From Agelaius tricolor (taxonomy: Eukaryota > Chordata > Aves > Passeriformes > Icteridae), in NCBI GenBank assembly GCA_023055355.1, contig JALJCS010000038.1:5828001-5892000 (forward strand): 64,000 nucleotides of DNA. Direction: 5' to 3'. Below the pieces are notes generated by a model. The model saw nothing but the letters and a program-made list of their open reading frames with translations. It made no database searches and was not told where the DNA came from. Position numbers and translations under genes: made by a program. The first letter of the stretch is position 1. Each line of letters opens with the position of its first letter. Positions 41,183 through 53,994 of this stretch are shown here, one piece after another.

Positions 41183-44100
41183 CCTGCAGAGCTGGGCACT
41201 CTTCCCAAGCCACAGTGAAGGCCAGGCACAGCGCCCACGAGGGAAAGGACTCTGCTCTGGGCATCTGCTTTGCACGAGCAAGTTCAGGTGGCTAGATGAG
41301 AGCTGCAGTGTCCCTTTTCCAATCCCTTGGTAACAGTTAAACAAACCTCATGGTCTCATGGGCTGCTTTCTGTCATATAATTTCAAGGTACTGATAGTCA
41401 TGCTTGGCAAAATTTGCATTAAACTATGTGTTTATGCAGGTTAGAGGCAGAAAAGGCAGATTTGATTTGTTTGTGGGTTTCAGAATCTCAGAAGTCAGAA
41501 CCAAGGCAGAATTTCAGAGGAGAGGAAGGTTTTTTTTTTCCCAGCATGGACTTATTCTACGAATTCAAATTTGGAGTATTCATTCTGTACTAGCTTACTT
41601 CTACAGCTCCTGAGGCATTCGAATCTTGAATATTTATGATATTTCTGGCATGATGTTAGAGCCTGTGAAGCTGAGAACGATCCTAATGCAATGAGCAGGC
41701 AGACCACCACTGAGCTGTCCAGTCATGGGCGAGACTGGGAAGCACAAGCTCCTCCACAGCACCCTGTGCCACCCACTGCACTGACTTTTGCTGTCAGCAG
41801 AGCTCCTGGGCACTGGAACAAAAAGGGAATCTCTCCCTCACTCTCCTGACTTGAAGGCTGGATTTCAGCCACACTGACACTGGCACAGAGAGCTCTGTTT
41901 TACTTTCCATCCTCTTTTACTCAACAAGAGTCATTGTTACTGCACATTGCAGGTAAACACCATTAAAAAATGCTGGCTGCAACCTAGGAAATACTTGTGC
42001 AGAGCTGGTTCCAGGCTCCTCCCCTTCCCACTCCTTGACCTGAAGGCGTTTTCTAGTTCCCCTGGTAGGAAGACACAAGTCTCAGCAGGAGTGCTTCGGC
42101 TAAGTCAAGGAGGAATCGCTGTGGCTGTGTTTTCATCTCTGTCCCAGTTGTTCTGACCCAGTCACCTGTGGCTGCTCTCTGACAGGGCTAGTTCGTGCCT
42201 GCCTCTTGCCACTCGCTGAGTGGGAGAACTCGTCTCGCTCAGACTGCGCTGTCACCTTTATTCACTTGACAGCAGACTGGTCTGACATGGTTCTTGTCAC
42301 TCAAGTGGTGTAGAGCACAGATCCCTTTAATCCATCTAACAAGAAGTTCTCTTGTCTTCTCTCAGCGCCAAAACTAATTACAAAGCAAACCACAAGTGTG
42401 TGGTTTCATGCAGGAATATAAGGAAAGAAAAGACAGTGTTTGCATGAGGGTGTACAAAAGAGCCAGACATAAAGTCTGTCACATTTTGCCTCCTTTCAGC
42501 CCATTTCCTGCACCTGAGAGAAGGCAGGGTACAGTTTAAATCAAGCTCAGTAGCTAGAGCCTCAGCTGGGCTCACCTCTCCTGATGCAAACCCTTGGCCA
42601 ATGCTGTAACTCCTGACACAGATTTTCTTCCACAGGCTTTGCTGTGAGCTGCAGCAGACTCTGCCCATCGGTTCTGTGTCCACCTCATTCACAGAATGGT
42701 TCAAATCATGGATCCCCTTCACAGGACCCCAAGTTTTCCACCTATAGGCACATCCCATTGCGACCACTATTCCTGTGGCAATCTGAAGCTGATGCCTTCA
42801 GTTCTCTGCGCCGGGGTCGAATCTTATTTTTGAAGTTTCAATAGAAGAGAGATTCAATTTTTTTCCAGATGAGAAAATAAGCATGTTTTCTCCATATTAA
42901 TTATTCCTGCTGTTTTTAGCATAATAACAAACCTGGAGCATTACACTTTAATCCACTTCTTTGTCCAGCTGTTGACAGATGGACAATAAAATAAAATTAT
43001 TCAAGACAAGAATTCATCCAATGCCTGAGTTATTTATCTATTTGTGCAGTATTTTTAAGTCTCTATGCTTTAAAAGAGAAGTCTGAATGTTCTGTTCACA
43101 GATGAGCTTTCCAGGATGCTAAGAGGGGCAGTTTTGCTTCTGGTCCAGGGGAGGGAATAGAAGTTTTAGTAGATATGTTGGCAATTTAGGACTCATTTTT
43201 AGGGCTGTCTGCATACAGGACAGACCTCACCTCATGGGGCTTTAGGGAAAGGCTGCTGTCTGCCTCATTGGTCTCCGGAGGGGACCCTGGGTGAATGGCA
43301 GATCAGCCTCAGTAAGTGTGCCAGAAATGTTTGTCACTCTGAGAACTCTACCTGCAGAACTGGCATTAACTTGCAGGTCAGGAAGTTTGTTTCCAGCAAA
43401 ATGCCTGAATTTACTTCTTAAAGGATTTTAATTTCTGTAACACAAAACATAAAATACTTAATAATCTCAATACTTAATAATCTGTAACTATCCTCAGACA
43501 TCACACAAGAGAAAGGACCTCTTTTTAAAAGGACCTTTTCTCTTTCCCTTTTTCAACCTGGAATAAACTTTTCAATGCAGACGTTTTAAGAAAAATATGC
43601 TTTGGTCAGAAGTGGTGAAACAGAACTGGTGCTTTCATGACAAGTCTGGGCTGCCAGCAGAAATGTTTACCAACATCTGTCTTTAGCCCATGCAATCATT
43701 CTGTATTTCCTTAAAAATAGAATAAAAAGGCAGAATGTGATTTCTCTTTTCTGAGCCTCTGGTACCACTAAAGCCTTTTATCTGAGAAGTTCTCTCTTGA
43801 AAAGTTTTTTTTTTGCTTAATTTGCTATTTTATATTAAATAATGCAATATTAACAAGTTCTTAGTAGTCTTACAAATATGCAAGCAGCAATTCTTGGACT
43901 TTCTGCAAAGCCCAGCTGCCAGCCATCACCCCTGTGTCACAGCAGCGAGGGGCTGGGGGAGTGATACGGTCAGAAAGGATTTCCAAATGGTAATTTTACA
44001 GGCAGCTGTTTGTCAATCCTCAGTTTGCTGAAAAGTCCTGCTCAACATCTTTTTGAAGATGTTAACCAATGTTTGCTTCTTTGCCCTATGGGGTCACCCT

Positions 44101-45879
44101 CAGACGCAAGCAGGGGATGCAGCCCCAATGCAGTTCTGCTGCACCACACTGCACAGGTTGCCATAGTGACAGACAGGAGAGACTTTATTTCAGAAATGTT
44201 GCTTTATTGAGCTAAAGTGTATTTTGAAACAGGATCACATTTCAAGTCACTCCCTGTGTTTCATATAGGAACAAGCAGAATTATTGGCTTCTAGAAATAA
44301 GAATTAGTTTGAACCTGCCCATTCCCCAGCAGACCCTCAGAGGTCCATCACGATGCGCTGCAGGTGCTTTCCATTCCTTCTGGGTAAAAGAGGCCACAAC
44401 ACCCCTCCTCTCTCTTTCACTATATGCACAAACACACTTTGCCTCTCTGCTGCCTTCAGAACATCCCCTGCTTCCAAACAGGCCCACAAATACCATGTCA
44501 CTGCCAGCTCTGATGTGCCATGCCTTTTATTAACAAAGAGTATCTTTACTTTGGATTCCATAAATTTTGTTCACATTAATGCAGAAGAGACATCAGGTGA
44601 GATTTCTGAAGGATTCCTGATTGTGTCATGTCCTGACAAATGAACCAAATAAAGGGCATTCTGCAAGAACAGCACTCCCTGGCCAGCCTGGGCTGAGATG
44701 TTCCCCATGGGAACACCATGCCCATGGAGATTCAAGGTGCAAAAATTATGTGGTGGTGCAGGTGGTTTTAAGGATGTGGTTACTCTGTTTCTAGCTTCCA
44801 CGAACTCAGGAGCTGTGTGAACGCAAGGCTCTAAGTCTTGGTGGAAACAAAGGGGCAAATCCCTCCTCTTGAGTCTCAGATGACCAACCCCAGACCCAGT
44901 TCTAAGCCTTGTTCTGGCCTTTTCCTACAAGTGAGGTCCAGCCTATGAGGTTTTATGCTCAGGAACGCTGTTACACAACAAATGTTGAAGTATTCATCGC
45001 AGCATATTTGGAAATCCCATTTTAAATTTATGCTGGGAGAGCATTAGCAGTAAGGTTGCTTGGAAAGCTGGTACCCATTCTCTGCTCTGAGAACACCGTG
45101 CCCTACAGATGCAGTCAATTGTGCTGAAGGAGAAGAGACTTGATCAATTACATTTAAAGTTTTTGGGTTGTCAATTATGTTTGAAAGTTTTTAAAGTTGA
45201 TAGAAGAAAACAATAATATTGTTTCTAGAAAGTGGAATAAGGTCATAATTTGCTTGTGGGTATTCTACAAACAGGAAAGAGGACACATTTACTTAACAAA
45301 AGATTCACCATGAATTAGACACCAAATATAGACAAAAATAAAGTTCATTAACACAGCCATGACTCAGCCTTCATGGTTTCAGCTGTTGCTTTCTCTTTGA
45401 AGTGGCATTTTATTAACAAAAATCAATAAGAAGATATTAGTTGCTTTCTTATTATCTCTATGACCTGAGCAATATCATCTGCTGAGATAGAGGACCAAGG
45501 GGTAAGGAAGAAGAACCCCAAATGTAGGCTCCAGAATTTCAGTGCACAAAGGCGAGGCAGGGATGCAAATTAACTAAAAATTATTCTTACACTAAAAAGG
45601 CATCTAAAAATAATAGTGGACAAATAGTGTCCTTTAGACAACGCTCCAGAAGGCGTAACAGGATTCCTAGAGAATTATTGGAACTCTGGATAGATCACTG
45701 TGTCTCTTAGATGCTCAATAGAAGCAATTATTAAAGATTATTAATGTTCCAGTTATAATAATTACGTCCCTTCCAAGCAGATCACTGCAACCCCCTTCAC
45801 TGATATCTCTTTAGGCCTAGCTGTGGAATAAACCAGGTTTTTACTGGGATGAATTTGTGGTGTGGATTACTTTGGAAAG

Positions 45880-46060
45880 AGCACTATGAAATAACTGGGG
45901 AGATATTTTTATCTGCACACCGCGGGCTTGGGGCTGGCCCAGAATTCCAACTGCTGGACATTATCTTGCACAATTATGGACACAAGATTAGCTCTTGGTG
46001 CATTTCTGTGCTCAGGATTTATAGAAGACGTGTTTTCATTAAAAATGGCTGAGTGGTAAG
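45880..46060. promoter_or_regulatory. Candidate conserved noncoding element A
   Basis: A CpG-containing segment (CACACCGCGGGC, GAAGACGTG) in AT-rich DNA, with an ACCGC RUNX-like core near 45919 and CAATTATGG homeodomain-like sequence near 45971. A short frame crossing it is not recognisable as protein. The evidence is composition and motifs only. Confidence 0.2.
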
Positions 46061-46224
46061 ATGGAGACAAAGACAGTGAAGGTGAACAAAAAGACCTGTA
46101 TATTTATAAAAAGGGTTGGCATAAATATGGTGTTGGTAGAGGGTTTCAGCTGTTTTATGTCTCAGCAACAGTTTAGACAATAACATTCATATCACAGAAT
46201 GGTGTAGATAATATCTGCAATAAA

Positions 46225-46360
46225 ACCGTGTCTTTTATGTTCACGAGCAGACAAAGCCGGGGAAGCACATTGATAAATGAAACGGAACCTCTGCATTTCG
46301 TTGTGGAGGAGCTCCCTCTAGCTTATAGCATTAACCCCGTGTCTGTAAATCATATTTGCT
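46225..46360. promoter_or_regulatory. Candidate conserved noncoding element B
   Basis: Another CpG-bearing, low-repeat segment (CACGAGCAGACAAAGCCGGG, GAAACGGAACC, TTTCGTTGTGG), about 170 bp from element A. The pair could be one split enhancer. Composition-based inference. Confidence 0.2.
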
Positions 46361-46668
46361 CAAACTCCTACCTCCATTTTCAGGCTAGAAAAGGCTTCTG
46401 ATTCTGTATTCTTGGAAGCATTTATGACATTTATAATTCGTCTGAAAAAAAAAAAGCCCCAAAAGCTGAGCTGCTAGCTGAATGGCATTAACAACAATGA
46501 TGACTGTAAATTCCAGAGTTTTTAAAAAAGCAGTATAGAGAAAAAATTTGTGATGTCAGGGGATGCAATTGTCATAAGCACCTTTCTGCCTCTTCCAACT
46601 TTATTCTCTTTTATTTTCCCCCATAGAAATATACATATATATCTTCACCCACTTGGTTGAGACAACTA

Positions 46669-46684
46669 GCCATTTTAAAATGGC
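46669..46684. repeat. Perfect 16-bp palindrome
   Basis: GCCATTTTAAAATGGC is its own reverse complement and does not extend further. It may be a chance palindrome or a dimeric factor site. Confidence 0.8.
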
Positions 46685-48239
46685 AGTGAGAAAGCTAGGG
46701 ACATTTTGCTAGGTAAATTTATTTGTTAAATGAATAAAAGTGCATTAAATAACAAATTAGTCAAAAGAATCCCAATTTATCCAAAAATAGTCTATTCGCC
46801 TTTATTTATTGATAAGAACAAATCATAAAAAGTAATTAAGGAGTATCTTAGTCTGATTAAGGTATCACCATCACTTCTTTTGTGCAGAGTAGTTTCTTTT
46901 AGTTGCAGATTCCACACATGTTCCTCTCTTTAGGATTCATCTGTTTCTCAAGGCTGAATTAATGGGTGTAAATACTAACTACACCTTAAAAAAAAAGTGT
47001 AGTGAATGGTCCATTATGGAAACATTGTTTTGCTGAAATGCTAATTTCTGTAGATTAAGAAGACATTTCTGAAGAACAATATCCAAAATCTGATATGAAG
47101 CCTAAATAACTGCTGAAATGATAAGCAGGCAGAGCTACAGGAGAAGAGTTAATTAAAAATCTCCAAGGCAACTTATATTCCTTTGTCACAAAAGAAAGGC
47201 TATGCTGCTGATACGTACCTGGAAACTGAAAAATCACCAGCTGCTGTAGCTAAGCAGAGAGTAGAAAAGGATTTGCTGGTTAGCAAAGTCACAAATATTC
47301 TGCATTTTAAATGCATTTGGCCACATTGCTTCATAAATATTGCTCCCTGGGTTTTCTATTTAACTTCAAAACTACTTATCCTAAGCTCCTTTACGCACCA
47401 AAAAATTAGGTTCACTCATGTTCAAATTGCCAACAAAGAACTGGCATATTACAGACTTTGAAGAATCTGATTCAATAAGAATAAATATTAAATTCTTATT
47501 GAACACTGAAATAAAATAGATGCTGAACCTACCTTGTTTGGGATTCAAAAGCCTAATGAAAAACAAAGCTTTACAGCCCTAATACTCTTTAGGGCTGAAA
47601 CTGTGTCTGTATTATTATTGCTGCCTCACCACCCCAATAAATTAATATATGAGATTAGTTCTATTTTTTTAAAATTAAATATGCTATTTAGATGTGTTAG
47701 TGCGCTGAGATTTAGGAACTGAATGCTCTGAAAACTCTTCAATCAGTATGCCAATTTATCTGCTAAACTGCAGCACTGATAAGAGATAAAAGTTTAAAAA
47801 ATGTTATTTGCTGCAGTTTTACTCTTTATTAGCTAATGGGAAGTAATCCTCCACAGAAACTGCTGTAATTCAAATTACATTTTGATGTATCCTAAACAGA
47901 TGAGTGAAAAAAGAAAAATACTGCTTTAAAGGGAAGAATATCCCACTTTGTTCCATCATTTCTTGTTGTAAATGTCATAATTAAGAAAACACAAATTAGA
48001 TTAAAATGTTGTCTGATAAATGCAGTGTAATTTAGGATGAGTTTTACAGGTAGAACTCCATAATCACAGCTTATGAATGATGGAAAATTAAAAGAAATAA
48101 GTCTTTTAAAAAACATTTTTTCTGTCGCAGGCAGTGTGGGTGCTCCTGTTTGGAGTTTCAGCATGACCAGGAACTGAGACAAAATTCCTTGATTTATTGT
48201 CCTCATGTTATATAAAGAATTCTTGGTCTTGAACGACTC

Positions 48240-48420
48240 CGTGTCAAAATTGCACATCCAGTTTTGTGGACTTTTTGGCTTCGTTACTTTCCTGTTACGT
48301 GCTGAAATCCGTCTCTGTCATCAAAGTTCGGAGGAGGTTAACAGTGCAAGAGTCTGATGCTCGCCATCCCTCAGAATTCAGGGGAATTTTCTAATTTCAA
48401 AGCATTTAGTCCGCATGTGA
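48240..48420. promoter_or_regulatory. Candidate conserved noncoding element C
   Basis: It contains ATCAAAG (48320-48326, TCF/LEF core), several CpGs (TTACGTGC, AAATCCGTC, GTTCGGAGG) and little low-complexity sequence, in contrast to its AT-rich surroundings. This is an inferred regulatory candidate. Confidence 0.2.
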
Positions 48421-51400
48421 TCTAACAAGATTCTTTTCACCTGCTTGTTTTAAAATGTGTCACACAATTTAAACTTAAAAACAAGTGCAGCTTGCTATGG
48501 AGGTCAGTAATCACAATTTCTTTTGAAATGGGTATGATACGTCTCATCATCCTAAGTACCAACAGATTTGAGAGCCATGCACAGGAAGAACCGAGAGGCT
48601 CTTTTTATTAAACATATGATTAATAAACTTGTGTTCCCTAAATCAGGCTCAATACAGAGTATTTCCAGCAGCAACTGTTGGCCTTTCTTAATGATCTGTA
48701 TAAAACAGAAATTGCTCTAATGATTTCAAGAATGAAAACTGGTTAATTGAAGCTTTTTTTTTTCATAAAAGATAACTATAATTATACACTGCAATACTTT
48801 AAAAGGTCAAAAACAGAATACAGAAGTTCGCACAAAAATGGGTGAAATGACACTGTGTCAGTACTGTAAGGTACAGTGCCTTGCTTACATGAAAATACCT
48901 TATTTTTGAATGATCACTGCTCTGACAATGCTTTGTAGTTGATTAGTCAAAAAAAATTATTTATTTTGTAGCACATGTAGAGAGAGGTGTTATACACATG
49001 CTCACATCCAGCTTGGGTTTGCTGTGAGCTTAGAGTAATCAACACATAGGAAAATTAGAAGAAAAACATGACAAAAGTAGATAAAATGCTGCAGTGGCAA
49101 TCAGTTGGCTTAGACTGGAACAATTTGGCACAAACATAGTGTGTTTATTTTTTAATCCTTTTCAGTAAACATTTTCAGACTACATAAACCAGTATTTTTT
49201 TTATTTAAAGGCTTGCCCTGTAGTTATGCACACAAGTGACTTTATGTACAAAATATAAGACATAATTGTGAAAATCCTTTCAAATTTATATTTTAAAATA
49301 AAATTGTTCTTACCCAATTGAATATTATAATTTTATTCTGTGGGTTCCTTGTAAGATTTCCTGTTATCTTAAAAATTCTGTTAAGACTCAACCTGCAACT
49401 TTCTGCTTCTTCTGGACTATTATTTCATCACTAAAACTATGGTGCTCCTGTGACTGAGAAATCTATAGGGAAATTCTCTTTTTCTCTACTTGCTATATTT
49501 TCCCTACTTGCTACAATAATTTTGAAGCTTCCAAAATGAATTTCTAAACTGTACATAACCCTGAAATATTTTCCCAGGAGATGACACAAATCAGGGCAAG
49601 ACAGTACCTCTGAGGAGAGAGAACATGCACACATACATCCCATCAAGTATATTATTCATGCATCCACAGACACAGGAAGCCTCTGTATAAACAAGAGTGT
49701 GGAGAAGCAGGGAGATAAAAAATAAAAAAAAACAAAAGAGACTGCAAGAGCCAGCAGGAAAGGCAGAAAGACAATGCCACTGCTTCCCAGGCAGGGCAGG
49801 GCTCCAGGATGGGTGATCACAAGTGTCATTATATATCACCTACTGCACAGAGATAGGGTGCTTTGCAAATGAAGAAGACAGCTAACATGAATTTTAAATT
49901 AGCTCCACAAATAATTTCCCTCACTCCTGAGTTTTGAGCTGTTTGCCACAGGTAAATAAAAATGGCCAGCTCAAGCAGGACCCATGGTGGCTCCTGTTCC
50001 TGGGCTGCCTCCCCAGCCCCAGAGAACAGATGCAGGGGGGTCCTGGGAGGGGGGCTGTGCCTTCTCCTGTTTTCATCAATTACATGAAAATCATGAGTGT
50101 AGCAGCAAGAGTTTTATTTCTTGGGCTTCTCTAACTCCTATGTACACTGGGAGATAAATTGTTTGAACTATTTGTTTCAATTTTTTTAGTTGATAAAGTG
50201 CTACCAATTTTTATTTAAAACATATTTTTAAATATGTAAGAGCTAGAAAGGTCAATAGCAGATAGTGGATAGCACAAGGGGGAAGGAGACCCACAATGAT
50301 ACAGTGATACTGGGGTATTTCACTGACTGATTTCTGGACAGCACTCTATTTGCGTGTGTTTTCCTTTTGTGTTTCATGGTGACTAATAGGGTTCCTTTTT
50401 TCTCATTCTAAATTTTCTCTTTGGAATTAGACATTCAGCTTCTGCATTTTAACATTCAACAGCATTTTTCAAGTTGGAGTATTCATAGAAGCATTCTTAA
50501 AAAACAGGCATCAAAACTCTATCCCATGCCTTAAATCAGAGACCCTCTTTTCTGCTCACAAATGTTGATGTCTTCTGTAGAAATGCATTTTTATGCCATG
50601 TGCAGATATCACATTCAGCAAAACTAGTACTGCCCCAGATTACAAAACTCATATCACTCACAGCTGAGTCTTTGTTCTTGGCTGGGTTCTTGTCCCACTT
50701 CATTCTTTGCTCGCTGAATTTTCCTCTACCCCAACCAGGTTAAATCCTGCCCCTTCCCATACTCAGCAGCTCACCCCTCAGTCTCTGAAAGCTTTTGGGG
50801 CCAGTTTGTCCAGCTGCAGTCTGTCACTTGTTTATCCATGCAGTTCAGGACTGCCTGGGATGGCGCTGGGTGAGCAGAGCGAGCTGCCAATACACCTGGG
50901 CCAGCACAGAGCAGAAGCACTAGAGAGGGGCTGCCAGGATGACAGGGAAGGCAGCCATGCAAGAGTTCTTATTTGCACATGCACTTACATCCCAACCTTA
51001 ACAGACTGAAGCAGTAATAGGCAGGTTATAGATGAGCAATAAATTTCTTTGCAAACATTTGCCTTAAGGAGAAGAGACTGATTTTTCTTGCATCCTCAGA
51101 AACAGGATCTGTTGCTCCACAAAACTGTATTTGAGCTTGTGAGAAAGAGGCTTAGTTTAAAATGGGATTATTAACAGGCAGATCCAACTTCAGAAAAATT
51201 GTTGATTTACACAATTACTACAGGATGTAAGAAAAAGTAATGCAGAGTGCACTGACCTGTAGTTATACTTGGATTGAAGACCTCAGCAAATGAAGGCCAG
51301 CTCCTCAAGGCAGCTAGTGTAAAATAACTTGCCTCAACTGTTCTTGATTAACTCCCATTTGAAGGCACAAAGGCATCTTTTTCCTAGTCAACTAGCAGGC

Positions 51401-52036
51401 AGTAAAAAAAAAATTGAATAAGCTAATGGAGAAACATGGGGGGGAAAAGTGTCCTTAGAAGGAGCTCCTCTTATGTGGGGAATGTGAAGTGCATTACTTT
51501 TTGTGCATTAATTTTCCAATGTAATTTAGCAAAAGGAAGAGGTAAAAATTGTCCTCAAACTTAGTGTGGCAACTCTCCCAGAACATCAGCAGGCTGAGTA
51601 GGCTGGATCCCTTGGGCTGGTGCTGCCCCAAGTGCAGGCAACAGCAGGAAGAGCCAGAGAGCCCTGGGAGCACTCACATCCCAGCTGCATCTCAGCCCTG
51701 TCTGTAGAGATGCAGCCTCAAAAGCAGAGGTTTACCTGTGACCTCTGAGGGTTATGACGAGCTTAGCAACTGTGATCTGCCTCCCAGCAGTGTGCCCCAG
51801 TGCCACTCTTACAGGCTAACAGGCTGCAGTGCATGGGCAAAGGAATCTCTCCTTTATTCCCCTAAGTCCATCTGCAACCCTCAGTCTGAGGCTGAGACAC
51901 AGGTGTGATAACAGTGTCACTGAAAGATTTCTGGGAGCAAGGTAAGGACTGTCATTTCCCCAATGCCACCGCCTTTCAGAAGAGTTTATATATAGCAAGC
52001 GTAGTATCATCTCTTTGGGGGTTTTTTGTTTTGTTA

Positions 52037-52260
52037 TTAAATTGCACATGAGCTAACAACTGAAACGTAAATTGATTTATGCTGCAAATTTGGCTTTGGA
52101 GTATCAGCATGACAAGGAACTGTGTGCAGGTCCCCTACACCTCGAACGTGACAGACAACGTTTTGCAAAGGCCAATGTGCTGGCCAGTCTTGTACTGGGG
52201 TCACTGTGCAGTCTGCACCCGTGTCTACAAGCATCTCAATGCGTTTTGACTCTCCACCCA
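52037..52260 (-). pseudogene. Endogenous retrovirus protease fragment
   Basis: The frame contains the retroviral aspartic protease active-site motif LVDTGADCTV (DTG at 52217-52225), followed by a short stretch rich in Trp-Pro as in class II proteases. It covers only the N-terminal part; the second half of the enzyme, including the flap and C-terminal dimer strand, is missing or unrecognisable. The open frame runs on to 52360, but upstream of about 52260 it is the wrong frame: the protein-like sequence there is in the gag frame. This suggests an indel in the G-rich tract near 52250-52262. Confidence 0.8.
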
Positions 52261-53762
52261 CCCCCGCTGACATTACACCAGATTTTGGGTTTGTCTTTCC
52301 CAGTAACTTGGACCCAGGCGACTGAGGGCAAAAATGGCACAGGGATAGCTTGTGCGACAATTTGTCCTTTGGGAAGAAACAGGGGTGGGTGGAAACAGTG
52401 CAGCCCGAGAAGGAATTGCTCAGGATCTGATGCTGTCATTCCTGGAGCAATTTCAATCTCATGTGGTGTGTGTTTGGTGTCCCCAGTGACGATGTACTTA
52501 CAACAAATTTGGTGCCAAGTGCCCTTCTGATCTGGGTTGACAGAGACAAAATGCCAGTCAGTGTCTTTCAGGTGGAGTGATTCTGTCAGCTGCAACCTGT
52601 AAGGCTCATTGACAGAAGATGTGGTTAACAGAGGTTCACCTAAATCATAACAAAGGTTATTTTGTTGCATGTTTAACTGTGGACCAGCAGACATGGTCTT
52701 TGAAGCATCTGCTTCACTTACAGAAACAGTAACATTACCGCATGCTTGGTTCGTTTTGGTTCCCTTATTCCCTTGGCCTACTCTTTTTGTGTCTGCACGC
52801 CTGGCAGGCCAGCGCTCCCCTTTCAGTTTTTTTTGTTGTTGTTGACCCCCTGGGGGTGCTTGTAATTCTCCTCCCGTGCCATTTCTAAACTCATCAAATT
52901 GCTTTTTCAGGGGGCACTGGATACTCCAATGCCCAAGGTTATTGCAAAGCAGGCATGGCTTTGTGGGGTCCACCATTGCTGGTCGTCGCTGCTGCCCAGG
53001 GTACTGCTGTGCTGAGGGAATGGGCGCAGGGCTGGCAACGGCGACACGCTGAGGTGGTCTTGGCAGCAGCCTTGGTCTGGTGTCTTCAGCAACACTCATC
53101 AGAGGCACTTTCCTGTTGGGGACTAGAAGCATATCTTTTAGTGTAGGGGGAGGTTCTAGAGGGAGACTCAAAATTGCCGCTCGACACTGTTCATTTGCAT
53201 TTGTAAATGCCATTTCCTCTAAAACCTCTTCCCTTGCATTCTCTTTTTTAACTTGGATTTCAATAGCTCTAGTTAACCTTTCTACAAATTTCAGAAAAGG
53301 CTCGGATGGTAGCTGCTTGATCTTACTATAAGGTTCAAATGGACCCTCAGGTTGGAGGGAAAAGAATGCCTTTTCAGCTGCTTCCTTTACTTTCTCGAGT
53401 GTTTCTACAGGAATTGCGGTAGCTTGGATTGAGGGTGAAGACCACTGGCCTTCACCAGAGAGGTGCTCAATGGTAATTGGCATGCCATGAGCATCTTTTG
53501 CTGTGTTTGGATCAGCATGCAAGCCTGGGAGAGCCTCTTTTAGCAGTTGTTTCCATGCTAATTCCCATAATTTGAATTCTGTGGAGGTCATGAGACACGA
53601 AAAAAGCTGTTTTAAATCATGTGGGACTACTACAGTCCTACTCAGTTCAGAATTTAAAAGGCCACAGAAATATGGGCTGTGTGGGCCATACTCCTTGTGG
53701 GATTTACAGACTTCTTTAATCAATTGTCGTCCAAGTTCGAACTTGTAAACTCCAGAACACAA
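52236..53762 (-). pseudogene. Endogenous retrovirus gag (capsid-nucleocapsid) with dUTPase-like tail
   Basis: A 508-codon open frame, numbered from the first in-frame ATG at 53762, although homology probably begins slightly earlier across a frame break. It encodes a capsid N-terminal helical region (residues 40-90), a segment typical of class II capsids (PITIEHLSGEGQW, residues 95-107), and a major homology region (Q150 to L163, QLPSEPFLKFVERL) in which the usual Gly after Gln is Leu. A Pro/Arg-rich linker and one zinc knuckle, C270-C283 (CLLC, GH, C), follow. Class II Gag usually has two knuckles; only one is seen. Residues about 400-500 resemble a decayed dUTPase/protease N-terminal segment (PKGQIVAQAIPVP). 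It is annotated as a pseudogene because matrix upstream and protease downstream are in other frames. Confidence 0.85.
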
Positions 53763-53994
53763 ATTTAGCTGAAGATGTGTTCCCAGACTGTCCCAAGGTT
53801 ATCAATTCATGCCCTGCTTTATCCCAAAATTGAATATTGTGGACTTCTTCAGGAGAAGTTTGTGGGAAGTGTAGAAAAAGCCACCTTATAAACTGTTTCA
53901 ATTTTCCTTTAGAGAACTTTACATTTCCACAGACTAAAATTCCAACAATATGATAATACACTCCTTTTTGTGCTATGCTTAACTTCGAGCCCAT
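53716..53994 (-). pseudogene. Endogenous retrovirus gag matrix fragment
   Basis: The frame begins MGSKLSIAQKG at 53994. The Gly at position 2 and Ser at position 6 form a typical N-myristoylation signal of class II retroviral matrix, which targets Gag to membranes. About 75 residues look like a helical matrix domain (KLKQFIRWLFLHFP). The frame leaves the homology near 53790 and stops at 53716, while the capsid continues in another frame, so a small indel lies near 53770-53800. An in-frame ATG at 54030 is upstream of the likely true start; MGSKLS is preferred because of the myristoylation motif. The segment between matrix and capsid is very short compared with usual class II Gag. Confidence 0.75.

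Larger units (their letters stand above)
41190..52035. other. Intergenic, no gene recognised
   Basis: Nearly 11 kb of mostly AT-rich unique sequence. The longest open frame is 129 codons, with no recognisable domain. A 15-base duplication of AATACTTAATAATCT occurs at 43453-43467 and 43469-43483. A perfect 16-bp palindrome is at 46669-46684. Segments at 45880-46060, 46225-46360 and 48240-48420 look more complex and CpG-containing than the rest and are candidate regulatory elements. Confidence 0.7.

Noticed and set aside
40112..41344. Three overlapping minus-strand frames of 364-410 codons with a repeated SSCIVSLQ/PHALCHYR pattern
   Set aside because: The 40-bp unit has no minus-strand stop and its period is not a multiple of three, so all frames read the same repeat in rotation. 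There is no promoter, domain or independent sign of a protein.
46195..46215. CR1-like ATCACAGAATGG text
   Set aside because: Only about 12 bases match and the following sequence does not continue as CR1.
51700..52036. 3' LTR on the left side of the provirus
   Set aside because: No sequence resembling the 54722-55060 segment or a TG...CA terminal pair with duplication was found there.
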